Positions 54,547 to 64,000 of a DNA stretch of 64,000 nt are shown in pieces (position 1 is the first letter of the stretch; every line of letters begins with the position of its first letter). Location: contig NC_135720.1 in the NCBI RefSeq assembly GCF_964656455.1, positions 108,822,696-108,886,695 of the forward strand, written 5' to 3'. Source of the stretch: Halichoerus grypus. Its lineage: Eukaryota > Chordata > Mammalia > Carnivora > Phocidae. The notes beneath the pieces are model-generated. The model was not told the DNA's origin and made no database searches. It saw only the letters and a program-made list of their open reading frames with translations. Position numbers and translations under genes: made by a program.

Positions 54547-54634
54547 ATAGGGTGAGAAGATTTAGAGCAAAGAGCAGGAATAAATGCTCTGGAGTGAAAT
54601 TCTCCAATGGGTGGTGGTGGGGGGGGTATACATA

Positions 54635-54636
<2 letters not shown>

Positions 54637-54672
<36 letters not shown>
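54637..54672. repeat. (TA)n microsatellite
   Basis: About 16 TA units follow CATATTCA and are bordered by ACACACATTC. Confidence 0.92.
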
Positions 54673-54677
<5 letters not shown>

Positions 54678-54679
54678 TC

Positions 54680-55085
54680 ATATCAACATAAATATTCATA
54701 TCCATATATAGATACAAGCAAACTGACCATACCACGGAAGCTTTCTAAGAGGTAGCATGGTTCCCATTGGCCAGGAAATAAATTTCATTGCTCTCTCTCC
54801 TCTGATGAGGGAGGAAGCCAGCAGGAGAATCAGAGTAGCAGGTCCATTATTTAGAAGTTGTCCTGAGATCTGCAAAGTGAGGTTAGGAGCAAAGGTTCAG
54901 AGCAGAGCTGGGGAATAAAGTCCTAAACAGAGGGGGTGAGCTGCGGTGAGCACCAAGAGGGAGGAGAGAAGCAAGGCCAAACAACAGGAGCTCTGGCCAA
55001 GCAATCAACCTCTTTTAGAACAAGGTTGTCCAATATCCAATTTCAAATCGTTTGTGTTGTTGTGATGTGAACACCATTGGTCTAG
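54680..55085. other. Intron 1 stretch without recognisable feature
   Basis: Apparently unique DNA. Confidence 0.35.
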
Positions 55086-55089
55086 GTAA

Positions 55090-55300
55090 CATGTCCTTCA
55101 GGCCTACTATGTGCCAGGCAGTGTGCAGAGTAAGTGACATGCGGACTCACTGGAGGCTCATAGCTGCCCTGTGGGGATAAGAAGTCTGAGGCAGGGAAAT
55201 TTAAGCCACTCACTCAGGGACACACAATGAGCAATCAGTAGAGACAGAACTCAGATGTAAGTGGTCTAGCTCCAGAGTCCGTGTTCTTCACTTCTGGGCG
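55090..55300 (+). mobile_element. MIR SINE, nearly full length
   Basis: It has CCTACTATGTGCCAGGCAGT, ATAAGAAGTCTGAGGCAGGG, CACTCAGGGACACACAATGA and GTCTAGCTCCAGAGTCCGTG. Confidence 0.85.
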
Positions 55301-55419
55301 GCTCTGCTTGTGACCAGCAATAATTAATACTCATAACTAATAAGATAGAAACAGGAACTCAGAGCAGGAGGTAACAGGAAATGTATGAGCCACAACCCCT
55401 TACTTTGGAAACTCTAGAC

Positions 55420-55594
55420 CAGAGGTTCCCAGACTTGAGTGTGACCAGTCTTGATACAACACCAACAGCTGGGCTGCACCCCCCAGAGTTTTTGATTTAG
55501 CGGGTCTGGGTTGAGGGCCCAAGGATTTGCATTCCTAACAAGTTCCAGGTGATGCTGATTCTGCTGGTCTAAGGACTCCTCCTTGAGAACCGCT
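55420..55594 (+). mobile_element. MER5A hAT DNA transposon, nearly complete
   Basis: Left end CAGAGGTTCCCAGACTT and right end TTGAGAACCGCTG are inverted partners. The middle has CAGAGTTTTTGATTTAGCGG, GTCTGGGTTGAGGGCCCAAG and GGATTTGCATTCCTAACAAG. Confidence 0.88.
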
Positions 55595-55599
55595 GCTCC

Positions 55600-56040
55600 T
55601 TCAGAGGGATGTGGGGCTTCCTCTGCTCGTGGGGGCTGGATTCAACTAATTTATGCTGAATCTCAAAGACAGGGCAATGTCTGGTCACAATATCAACTAC
55701 TGAGGAGCAGTGAATTAGAGAAGGCTAATACTGAAGAGAAGGGAGGGAAAGGAAGAGTGTCAAGTGGAATTCAACCTGGAAGGCTTCCTGGAGGAAGAGC
55801 CACGGGGCAAGAAGTGACACTGGCATTACCCATTTGATACACACTCCAGATAGCAGGGTTCAAGCTTTCAAGGTCCTCTCTAGGGGAAACTCAATTAATT
55901 CCAATTAGCTGCACCCCCTCTAACTGCTGAGAGGGTGCCCCTTGTTCTTTGGTGAGTCCATCCAGAAAGTCTGAGCAGCAAATTGTAACAGGCAGGCAAC
56001 CTCTTTCACAGAATGGGAAGCTGTGCAGGATGGCAGTTAG
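55600..56040. other. Intron 1 stretch with a possible repeat trace
   Basis: The segment GGAAGGCTTCCTGGAGGAAG at about 55780 matches the core of the recurrent repeat; nothing else was recognised. Confidence 0.3.
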
Positions 56041-56044
56041 AAGA

Positions 56045-56185
56045 AAGATGAACAAGTTCAGATTCCAGCTCTACTGCTGGGTGGTATGGACCCTCCTCAA
56101 AGTTCTTAACTAGTCTAAGCCTCAGTTTCCAAATCTGTAAAATGGAGCAATTCATAACTAAACTTCAGAGCTGCAAAAACCGATT
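56045..56185 (-). mobile_element. MIR fragment, reverse
   Basis: The plus strand has CAGATTCCAGCTCTACTGCT, CTAAGCCTCAGTTTCCAAAT and CTGTAAAATGGAGCAATTCA. Confidence 0.8.
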
Positions 56186-56189
56186 GTAT

Positions 56190-57210
56190 GTGACATGTTC
56201 ATGACGGTGCCCCCTCTACACCAAGCCCCAGTAATGGCATTAGAGCTCTATCTGTGGCCAGGGCGTCAGCCAGAATCAAAGGTAGACTTGCTCAGGGCTG
56301 CTCACTGCTCTTGCAGGAGCTGAAAGGTTGAACTTTGGATTCCCCTCACTGTCCATTGTCCCAGTGGACACCCTCCAGTGTTTTAGGGCCTTTCCCTCCT
56401 TCTGAGCTTGCTCACTATCAAACCATGTCTAATGACCCCTTTCCACACTTCACTCAACACTTCTCTCATTAACAAAGTTAGTAACACTAAGGAAAGGGGA
56501 CGAAATCAAAATACAAAACTTTCTAACATCTGCACGTATAATACGGACTCAATTTTGCTTTCAAATGTCTACAGAGAGAAAAGACTGGCGTGTGAATTAC
56601 CAAATGTTAACTCAACTGGGAAGGCAAGTTCTCCAAGTGTGGTTTGTGAGCAGGTGAGAAGTTGGGGGGCATGGGCAGAAGGGAAGAAAGCTCCAGGAGC
56701 CTTTCAGTCCTCCAGTGATGGACTTAGAGGCTAATTTTATTTTTGTTTTCCTGCTTCTATATATTTTCTACGTTTTCTGTAATGAACCTGCATTTCTTTT
56801 ATAATCAAGGAGGGAAAGTTATTTTGTTTGTTTTTTGTCTTCATATCCTTCCAAAGCTTTTCTTAATTATAACCCACTCCACAGCCTCTCCGCCCACTCT
56901 GCTCACATACTGCCTCTTGGCTCTCATCCTGTTTCTAGCCCGAGTCTGCACTTGTAGTCATGAGGGGGTTCCTTCTCCATGTTCTTGAGCAGATTTCCCA
57001 TGCATTGGCCTGAGATCCTCGGGTAGGTGGAGCTGTCCCCAAAGTGGGCAGAGATGTTTGCTCCCATGGAAGAGCGGCAGGCTCACTGCCTGCCATTCCC
57101 TATGCTGGCACCCACTCCCAGCCTTAACGAGCTCACTAGGTGCTTCTTCATGAAGCAAACAGTTCATGCCAAGAGGAGCAACAAAGGAGACCTGCAGGTG
57201 AGAACTGCGC
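56190..57210. other. Intron 1 stretch without recognisable feature
   Basis: Apparently unique DNA. Open frames (56408-56734, 57027-57359 and others) have no recognisable protein. Confidence 0.35.
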
Positions 57211-57295
57211 ATATGCGCACACATGCACACATGCGCTCACACATGTGCACACGCACACTTGCATGTGCGTGTGCACACACACACTCACACACCCC
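57210..57295 (+). repeat. Degenerate CA/TG-rich microsatellite
   Basis: It contains GCGCACACATGCACACATGC, then CACACGCACACTTGCATGTG and GTGCACACACACACTCACAC. The short open frames across it are artefacts of the repeat. Confidence 0.8.
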
Positions 57296-57299
57296 AAAC

Positions 57300-57960
57300 T
57301 GCCTCTGTGTTCCTTCTATATCTGGAGGAAAATGTCATCCGGTTAGTGCCCTCAGATGAACCAGGAAGGCAAATCCCCCAGTTGTGGTTCGCGAGGGCGG
57401 GGGGTAGCTGGGAGGGGGGCGTCAGAGCCAGTCCACTTCTATCTGGCTCTGAAATCCAAACTTATTTTCCCGGACTGGACTAGGATCCCGTTTCTCAATG
57501 TGAGGAGTCTTGCTCTCTCTTGGTGACACACACTTTCCCCAAGAATGCTGGACTTCTCAATGAGGAATTCTTGTATATTTGGGATTCTTGGAATCTGGAC
57601 AAAGACTAATGAATTGCTGGCTCTACCCTAGATTTAGAAACCCTCTAGAACTCACAGGCATGGGGGAAGAAGGGAGGCAGGAAGAGAGGCTGTGGGTGTG
57701 TTCACAGCAGAGAGGAGGATGCAGGACTGAGAAGCAGGGTCATAGCGTCCAAGCTGCAGCAACTCCAGAAACTACCCACCGACTCCCAAGTCGGAAGTTA
57801 CCTTCCACTCTGTGACTAGAAGTCTGATGCAGGTGGGTAGGGGGTGGGGGACACTGAATAAAGTTTGTTAGGGCTCAAGAGTTATAACATAGTAGAAGTC
57901 AGGTAGTTGGGTGTTTGGTTCATCACAAAGGGAGGTGGTTGTGACCTATCGGGGTGCAAT
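57300..57960. other. Intron 1 stretch without recognisable feature
   Basis: Apparently unique DNA. Confidence 0.35.
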
Positions 57961-57964
57961 ACAG

Positions 57965-58200
57965 AGAGTGTGGGTCTTAGAGTCAGGCACACCTTATTTG
58001 GAATGCCTTCTGTGCCTCTAACTAGCCATGTGACTTCAGGCAAGGCACCTGCATGCTCAGAACCTTGGTTTTCTCTTCTGTAAAATGGGATAACAGCCAG
58101 TTGGCTGGTCTACCATGAGACAGGGATGTGCCAAAGTGTGCAAGTGCTGAGCCCCATGCCTGGCACATAGTAGGCCTTCAAGATGGTAGGTATTGTTTGG
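57965..58200 (-). mobile_element. MIR SINE, reverse, nearly full length
   Basis: The plus strand has CTAACTAGCCATGTGACTTC, CTTCTGTAAAATGGGATAAC, CCCCATGCCTGGCACATAGT and AGGCCTTCAAGATGGTAGGT. Confidence 0.9.
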
Positions 58201-58204
58201 CGAG

Positions 58205-59185
58205 TTTGAAGAGTAGACGTTCATAAAGCTCTCTGTGTAGTGGGCTGGCTGCAGAAGGTCTGACAGCCCTGGGGATGACCAGGCAATGAGAAGACATAGC
58301 TCCCTAGGATAATAACAGGTAAGTTTAAGTTCCTTCCTTCACACACTCCTCAGGGGCCTTCACAGGTTCTGGCAAGTTTGGGCCATGCCCCCTGACCCCA
58401 CATCCCACTTGCAGAGGGTCTGCTTAAATCCAAAGTGTGGATGTGTGGGTTCCCAATCACTGGAATGAAATGGTAGACGGTCCACAGGGGTCCTAGGGCA
58501 GGAAACGTACTGACCTCTCAGTAAAGATCGGGCAAACCACCCCAACCTTGCTGTCTAGAGAACTCCATGAGTTCCTAAGGCATCCTGAAGAACACGGCAG
58601 CCAAGTTCCTGCCACCCCTCCACCCCCACCTCCCCACACGCCCTCTGCCAAGAGCTCTGGTAACCTGGGCAAACAGACCAGGCCCCCAGGGTGTTCTCAG
58701 TCTAACTGAGAAGGCAAAACACAGACATAAAAGACTTAAGAATACAGAAAAACAAGGGGAAAAGAAAATAATTTTCTTTCAAAGGAGCTCATATATGCAG
58801 AGGGATCATGAGGTGATCTAAGGAATCCACATTCCACGGGGTTAATCTGGGGAGACTTTCTAGAGAGAGTGGTGATGGGTAGGGCTGCCACTTAGTGTCA
58901 CCACAAGTTCTCCCCAAAAGTCCGCCCCTTAGACCCTGTGGCCTGACTGATGGAGAAAAGGCACTTTTGCCTGAAATCGTAAATTTACATAACCTCGCCA
59001 TCATAGCGATGCTCAGTGCGGCTCTAGTTACAACAACAAGGGTTTAAGAACTGGAGAGTTTGCAACGGCAAAGGCAGAGGGGGAAAACAAAACAAAATCC
59101 ACATGAGGTTTTAATTTTCTTTAGCCATGTGAGAATGGCCCCATAGATCCAGCTATAAATACCCAGCTGCCATTGCCATAAGATG
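58205..59185. other. Intron 1 stretch without recognisable feature
   Basis: Apparently unique DNA. Confidence 0.35.
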
Positions 59186-59189
59186 GAAA

Positions 59190-59218
59190 ATCACACACAC
59201 ACACACACACACACACAA
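59190..59218 (+). repeat. (AC)n microsatellite
   Basis: About 13 uninterrupted CA units lie between AAAATCA and AAAATCCC. Confidence 0.92.
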
Positions 59219-59219
59219 A

Positions 59220-59944
59220 ATCCCTTCAAACAGTTCATGCAAATCAATGTTTCTAAGACTGTCTTGAGAAGATGCAGTCCTAGACTCCCCTTGCTCAGTG
59301 TCTTGCACTAAGAGTTGTCTTGTATCTTGCACTCCCCAAATATATCTGACAGGACTTAGAAGGAAGTTATCCTACAGCCATCACCAGAGTGGAACATGGA
59401 GCTGTCCCCACAACACCCAGGCCAAGTCAGAGCTCACCAGTGGCCATGAACAGGACTGAGAGAAAGGGTTTTAGATGGAACCCCTTAGAAAGAAGTAAAG
59501 AGCACCCTGCTTGACCCTGGACACCTTGTGTTGGGTTCCCTAGAAGCAGAGTCTGAGACAGAGATTTGTATATATGTCACATATGGAGGCTGTGCTCTTG
59601 GGAGAAACCAGGAAGGAAATGAGGAAAAGAGAAGAGGGCAAAGGAATGATCTGTCAAGGATGTGGTTTTTGGAGAGATCTAGCTTCAGCTCAGTCCTGTG
59701 GGGAGCTCTGGAGGGAAACTGCACTGTCACGTTGTCCCCCCACTTGGGGCAAGGGAGTGGGGCTTATGTACCTTTCTCCCTGTTAGTCATTAGCCACAGA
59801 ATTCAGGGGAAGGACAGGGCAAGCATGGTGCAGCTCCAGGCACCTGTGCAGCACAAGAAGGTTCAAGAAACCAGGACAACCCACATAGGTGCAAGCCATT
59901 AGCTGGAGCACCCACAGCAACCAGGGACCTGTGCAGGACACCAA
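59220..59944. other. Intron 1 stretch, unassigned
   Basis: The part at 59525-59620 (GTGTTGGGTTCCCTAGAAGC, AGAGATTTGTATATATGTC) looks like an old dispersed repeat that I cannot name. The rest is not recognised. Confidence 0.3.
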
Positions 59945-60265
59945 CAGCATCTTCTTTTTTTTTTTTTTTTTTGCCATTTTTTTTTTTTTGCCATTTTTCT
60001 TTTTATTGTGGTAAAATAGACATGACAAAATTTACCATTGTAACCATTTTTAAGTGTACAATTCAGTGGCATTAAGTACATCCATTACCACCATGAATCT
60101 CCAGAACTTTCTCATCATCACAAACTAGAATTCTGTCCCCATTACACACTAACTCCCCCCTCTGCCCTGCCCCCAGCCCCTGGCAACCACCATTCTACTT
60201 TCTGTCTCTATTACTGACTCCTCTAAGTACTTCACAGAAGTAGAATCATAATAGTAATTGTACTT
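59945..60265 (-). mobile_element. Old L1M-type LINE-1 3' end, reverse
   Basis: A T run (59952-59994, interrupted by GCCA) is followed by TATTGTGGTAAAATAGACAT, CATTGTAACCATTTTTAAGT, CCCCTGGCAACCACCATTCT and ACAGAAGTAGAATCAT. It is the same kind of element as at 8295. Confidence 0.88.
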
Positions 60266-60419
60266 CTGTGAACAGCATCTTCTATATAGGGTCTATGAGC
60301 CCAAATGCCTTGTTGCTTAGAATTCATATTTTCTATTGATTACAAAGGTGTATTGGTTTGTTTGATTTTCTTTGGCATGGGATGCTTTTAGAATTATCGT
60401 GCTGAAGAGAGAAGCAAAT

Positions 60420-60890
60420 GTGTGACCAATGCAGCACACAATGCAAACTGTGCCCCCATCTCTTCTAGTAGGTCCCCGCTTTTGTGTGAGGCAGCAACAT
60501 GCCCAATTAAAAATTGTTCTGCTTCCCCCTAGACTTCATTGCAGTTTGAAATCACTACTTAACACAGTTTTGGCCAGTTTCTGGAGGGAGCTTTCAGAAA
60601 AGCTTGTTAAAGAGAGCAGAATTAGCTGGCATGTGCTTCTTGTACTTTCTCTTTCTTTTCTGCCTGGAATGCAGATGTGAAGCTAGAGGTGACGCAGCCA
60701 TTTTGGAATCATGAGGCAATGAGCACAAAGACAAAAGTCTCTTTCTAAAGAAGGCTGGTGTAGAAAAACAGAAGGAGCCTGGGTCCGTGACAGCACTGTG
60801 ATGTCACTTTGCCAACTCTGAACTATGTCTGCTGGACTTGCATAAGAAAAAAAATGAACCCTAGTTGACAGAGCCACTCAAGTCAGCTTT
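60420..60890 (+). mobile_element. Old dispersed repeat, unclassified
   Basis: It contains TTCTGCCTGGAATGCAGATG, CAGCCATTTTGGAATCATGA, GAAGGAGCCTGGGTCCGTGA and TGCATAAGAAAAAAAATGAA. This order is typical of a common mammalian interspersed repeat related to the outer part of the 52.4-53.1 kb element. Confidence 0.4.
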
Positions 60891-60894
60891 CCAT

Positions 60895-61420
60895 ACCATG
60901 TAGCTGAATACAAATTCTAACAGATACATGCTTCAGAACACTAGTTCTGTGGGGCATCCCATGGAGAAAGCCTTCTTCAGATAAATAAATTGAGAGACTA
61001 CTAGTACACTTCTCTAAGTGCATGGTTCTGTGCTGGTGCGGGCAGGGGAGAAGAAAGAACGCTGCATGCATTATTTAATCCGAGAACTTTTCTTCCTAGG
61101 GCCATTGTGAGAACCTGGTGTTTTATCAAATGCAATTTGGGAAATGTTAGACTAGATGACATTTTCTGATTGCCTTTCTTCTGAACATTTCATGATTCCC
61201 CACCCGGAGGGGACCAAGAAGATGGCCAGACCCATGGCGGCCTTAGCATTCACCCCACCATGGACATAAGTGTGCATCAAAAAATTGAGTCCTATGAAGT
61301 TGGTAGGAAATGGGCAACAAACTAGATGAATTAAAAGACTCAAGGAGTGACCAAGGCCTTTGGAATTTTGGAGGAATTGTTCTTCTTCCCAAGCAGTGAT
61401 TGACACTTGTCTCCAGGAAT
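60895..61420. other. Intron 1 stretch without recognisable feature
   Basis: Apparently unique DNA; the minus-strand open frame at 61152-61523 overlaps the MIR to the right and is not recognisable. Confidence 0.35.
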
Positions 61421-61424
61421 AATC

Positions 61425-61690
61425 ATCATTATAATAAATGATGTTGACACAGCCAACATTTATTGAGCATTTATTATGCATGAGGCACTGTGCTTCACAT
61501 GGATGCTCCCATGCAATCCTCACAATTGCCTAGTAAGAAAAAGACCTTTAGTTTGCCTACTTTGCAGATGAAAAACCTAAGGCCTATCGAGAGATGTCAA
61601 ACCGTTATAGGGTCACTCAGCAACCACCTGACAGAACAGGGACTCTGCCCCTACAGCCCACAACTTCAATGGCGCCATTCCTCCACCTTC
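61425..61690 (+). mobile_element. MIR SINE, nearly full length
   Basis: It reads CCAACATTTATTGAGCATTT, ATTATGCATGAGGCACTGTG, TTGCAGATGAAAAACCTAAG and CTCAGCAACCACCTGACAGA, with AACAGGGACTCTGCCCCTAC. Confidence 0.9.
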
Positions 61691-62078
61691 CTTTGCCAAG
61701 TACCCATCATGTTTGTATATTGTGAACTTTCACTTGGTGTACTGCTTTGCAGGTGTCCCTAGGAATTGGGTGTGTACACCCTGATTTATAGACCAGACTG
61801 GGAATTATCAAGGGCAGGCCCTGTACCTCCACGAGTTCAGATGTGTTATTTTCTCCTTTCTCTGTACTTTGCCACAATATTTAGAGATCATGTCTCCACA
61901 ATGCAGGGTCACTCAGTTAAGGCTGCCTCTCTGACATTTATCACAGACTTCACAGGAGCTAAGGTGTGCTCAAGGGAGCCTTCAGATGAGGGTAATGAGT
62001 AGAGTGGATGGAGGTGGAGCCAGAAGGCAAATGCTGGAGCTCCAACTAAGCGCATCCTCAGCGTCACATGCTTATCCA

Positions 62079-62140
62079 TCAGGGCGCTCAAGGCCAGCAT
62101 CACGTGTGTCACGTGGATTGGGCTTGGACCAGGTCTCAAG
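62079..62140 (+). repeat. Member 1 of a local similar pair
   Basis: AGGGCGCTCAAGGCCAGCAT, a TGTGTCAC block, then GATTGGGCTTGGACCAG. It pairs with 63247-63300 in the same orientation with roughly three quarters of bases equal by eye. Confidence 0.55.
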
Positions 62141-63240
62141 TCCTCAGCCTGCCACCTGAGACCACCAGGCTCATTCAGTTCAAGGTAGACACATCCTCCA
62201 TTCTCTGGACTGTAAAGTATTTAGAACATGACAAATAGCCAATCCCCAAGTCTCATTCCAAACATCTTCCTTTTCACAGCACAGAACAAAGTACCTGACC
62301 CATAACCATTAATATCTGTTCCTTCCTTCCTAAACCCCACTCCTGACTTAACCCATCCATGTCAGCCTCCTGGAGTCAACCAGTCCAAAAACAGCCCAAA
62401 TTGCCCAAAAGCAATTCTAGCTTGAATCAAAGGGGACTTCCCATCATGCCTGGTCTCTCTAGTGACACAACGAATGCACACAGAAATATCCGAGGCTCTA
62501 AATATTCTTGGCTTGCCCCTCTACCTCCATTCCCTGCCCTTCTCTGCCATGCTCCTGCCCAGGGGGCAGACCTCTCAAGAATGCATCACCCAGATTCCTG
62601 GGTTTCTTGTGCTCAGGGGATCCGGTCAGTGGGCAGTGACAGCAAGAGACTGGAGGATAGAAGGAGCAAGACCTCAGGGGTTTTTCCCCCATCCCCACTC
62701 TGCTAAGCCATGGGTCTGGTGGTAGTGGTGCTCCTCTAGGGCCATAGCTCTGGCCAAGTGGCCCTAACTCCTCAGCTTCAGCTGGCACAGGGCTCTGATA
62801 ACACATTTCTCCCCCTCGCCCCTTCAGGTGCAGGGGTGTTAACATCTTCCTGCTGTTGCTCATCCCTGAGTGTCCCACATCTCCTCTAGGATCTGATCTC
62901 TCTGCAAATAGTCCTCTCATTACATTCCTATCAATTAAACCCTTTGGGGAGTGCCAACTGTTTCCGGCCCAGAGCCAGACTGATATAGGACCGCAATGTA
63001 CATCCTCAGAGCAACCATCTACCCAGGATTTGCTCTAAAGAGTCCCAATTTTGTGTGATTTTCTTCCTTTTAATTAAGGTGAATTATATGATGTATAAAT
63101 AAACAGGAGGTGCAGAGGAAAGCCACCCCCAGCTTTAGGCCCCAGTGCAAGCACCGTACCAGCCAGATGAGGGGCTCACTGTTGCAGAACTGAGCACTGA
63201 GGTTCATGAGCTTCGTCAAGGACAGAGGCTGCATAATAGA

Positions 63241-63303
63241 GGACAGGGCACTCAAGGCCAACATAGTTTGTGTCACTTAGATTGGGCTCGGACTAGATTC
63301 CAA
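63241..63303 (+). repeat. Member 2 of a local similar pair
   Basis: AGGGCACTCAAGGCCAACAT, then TTTGTGTCACTTAGATTGGG and CTCGGACTAGATTCCAAAG. It is about 1.16 kb from member 1. It may be a diverged local duplication or two copies of one unrecognised repeat. Confidence 0.55.
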
Positions 63304-64000
63304 AGGAGAGGGGGCTGTAACAAAGAGTAAGGCTGAATCAACTGGATTTCAATAAGCACCCAGAGAAGAAGCCAGCATGGCTTCATTGTCAAGTAAAAGA
63401 AAGTGAAAGAATTCCTGGTGGTGCACACTTTCCCACTTTGGGGCAGGATGTTTGCAAGAGGAACAGAGAAGTGGCTGTATTAATGAAAGTCAGAAGGATG
63501 GCAAACTTCATGGAAACCAGACAGTTATGGGGAGAGAGGGAGAGTGTTTCACCCTGGGGCAATGAGAAATACTTGAGACTGTTGGTCCCATGTCCTTATC
63601 AAAAGGATGTCAGGATGATGGTCGTGGCCACTTGCCAGCACATGCAAGAAATCCCAGTAACTCCCAAGGAAAGGGTGGGAGAAGAGGAGGCTCCAGCAAT
63701 CTGCTATACGGAAAGTGAACCAGAGAGTTGGTGTTTGGTTTCTATTAATATGACCCTATTTTGCATTTTACCAATATGTCAAATATGATCCCAACAAAGC
63801 CACATATCAGAAGAAAATAGGTCAGGATTTTTTGCTCAAAAACAGGGATTACCACAGGGCCCAGTGTAGATGTCTGGAGAACAGCTCCTTTGAAGAGGAT
63901 CGTATCTACCTAAAACTTCCCAGAAGAACCTAGAGCAAACAGGAAGTGCCTTCCTATTCAGTTTTCAGCATGCCTACTTGCCAATGGGTGAACGAGACAG

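Larger units (their letters stand above)
7161..64000 (-). other. DAAM2: DAAM2 intron 1 (inferred to extend to window end)
   Basis: Everything right of the exon 2 acceptor is upstream of it on the minus strand. I found no other coding exon or strong CpG-island promoter, and mammalian DAAM2 is known for a very long first intron. This makes intron 1 the simplest reading. It cannot be excluded that the first exon, an alternative first exon or an antisense non-coding RNA lies inside the interval, because untranslated exons cannot be recognised by eye. Confidence 0.65.
61695..64000. other. Intron 1 right-hand end, unassigned
   Basis: Apart from the similar pair at 62079 and 63241, I see no exon, repeat or CpG-rich promoter. 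KIF6 is the expected neighbour upstream of DAAM2 in other mammals; none of its coding blocks was recognised here. Confidence 0.35.

Noticed and set aside
57140..57483. His/Thr/Cys-rich small proteins on the plus strand
   Set aside because: They are translations of the degenerate CA/TG microsatellite at 57210-57295.
1..64000. CRISPR array, bacterial operon, phage or plasmid features
   Set aside because: The base composition, SINEs, LINEs and spliced exons are those of a mammalian nuclear genome; no regularly spaced identical repeats were found.

Overview
The window is nuclear DNA from a mammal, almost certainly a carnivore of the arctoid kind (bear, pinniped or mustelid group). The main evidence is six tRNA-Lys-type Can-SINEs that open with GGGGCACCTGGGTGGCTCAG or close variants, plus young carnivore-type L1 copies. 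The SINE sequences do not look like the dog SINEC_Cf form. Ancient mammalian repeats (MIR, L2, MER5, MER20, Tigger) make up most of the rest.

One host gene is recognisable, DAAM2, a formin of the DAAM family, on the minus strand. Its start-codon exon lies at 6934-7160 (CDS 6934-7101) and the next coding exon at 1165-1254. Together they encode the first 86 residues. Later exons lie to the left of the window. From about 7.2 kb to the right-hand end I see no further coding exon. This stretch is read as the very long first intron of DAAM2, with the 5' non-coding exon and promoter probably beyond 64 kb.

Layout: 1-1164 intron 3 (partial); 1165-1254 exon 3; 1255-6933 intron 2, with an L2/MIR block, a reverse Can-SINE and an old ERV-L-like LTR; 6934-7160 exon 2, with a four-codon upstream ORF in its leader; 7161-64000 intron 1. 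Intron 1 holds a full-length but inactivated L1 (11468-18724) with a Can-SINE inside its reverse-transcriptase region. It also holds a 5'-truncated young L1 (33375-34217), a fused SINE-L1 unit sharing one target-site duplication (40961-41861), two Tigger DNA transposons each lodged in an older repeat, an inverted Can-SINE pair at 53.8-54.5 kb, several microsatellites and about twenty MIRs.

There is no operon, prokaryotic gene, CRISPR array or infectious agent here. I found no RNA gene that I can support. Most long open frames outside DAAM2 and the L1s are chance frames in GC-rich intron DNA, and many begin at non-ATG codons. The most interesting items are the chimeric SINE-L1 insertion, the structure of the full-length L1 (tandem 266-bp repeat in its 5' region and an antisense ORF), the DAAM2 upstream ORF, and candidate regulatory patches near 22.5, 40.0 and 44.7 kb.
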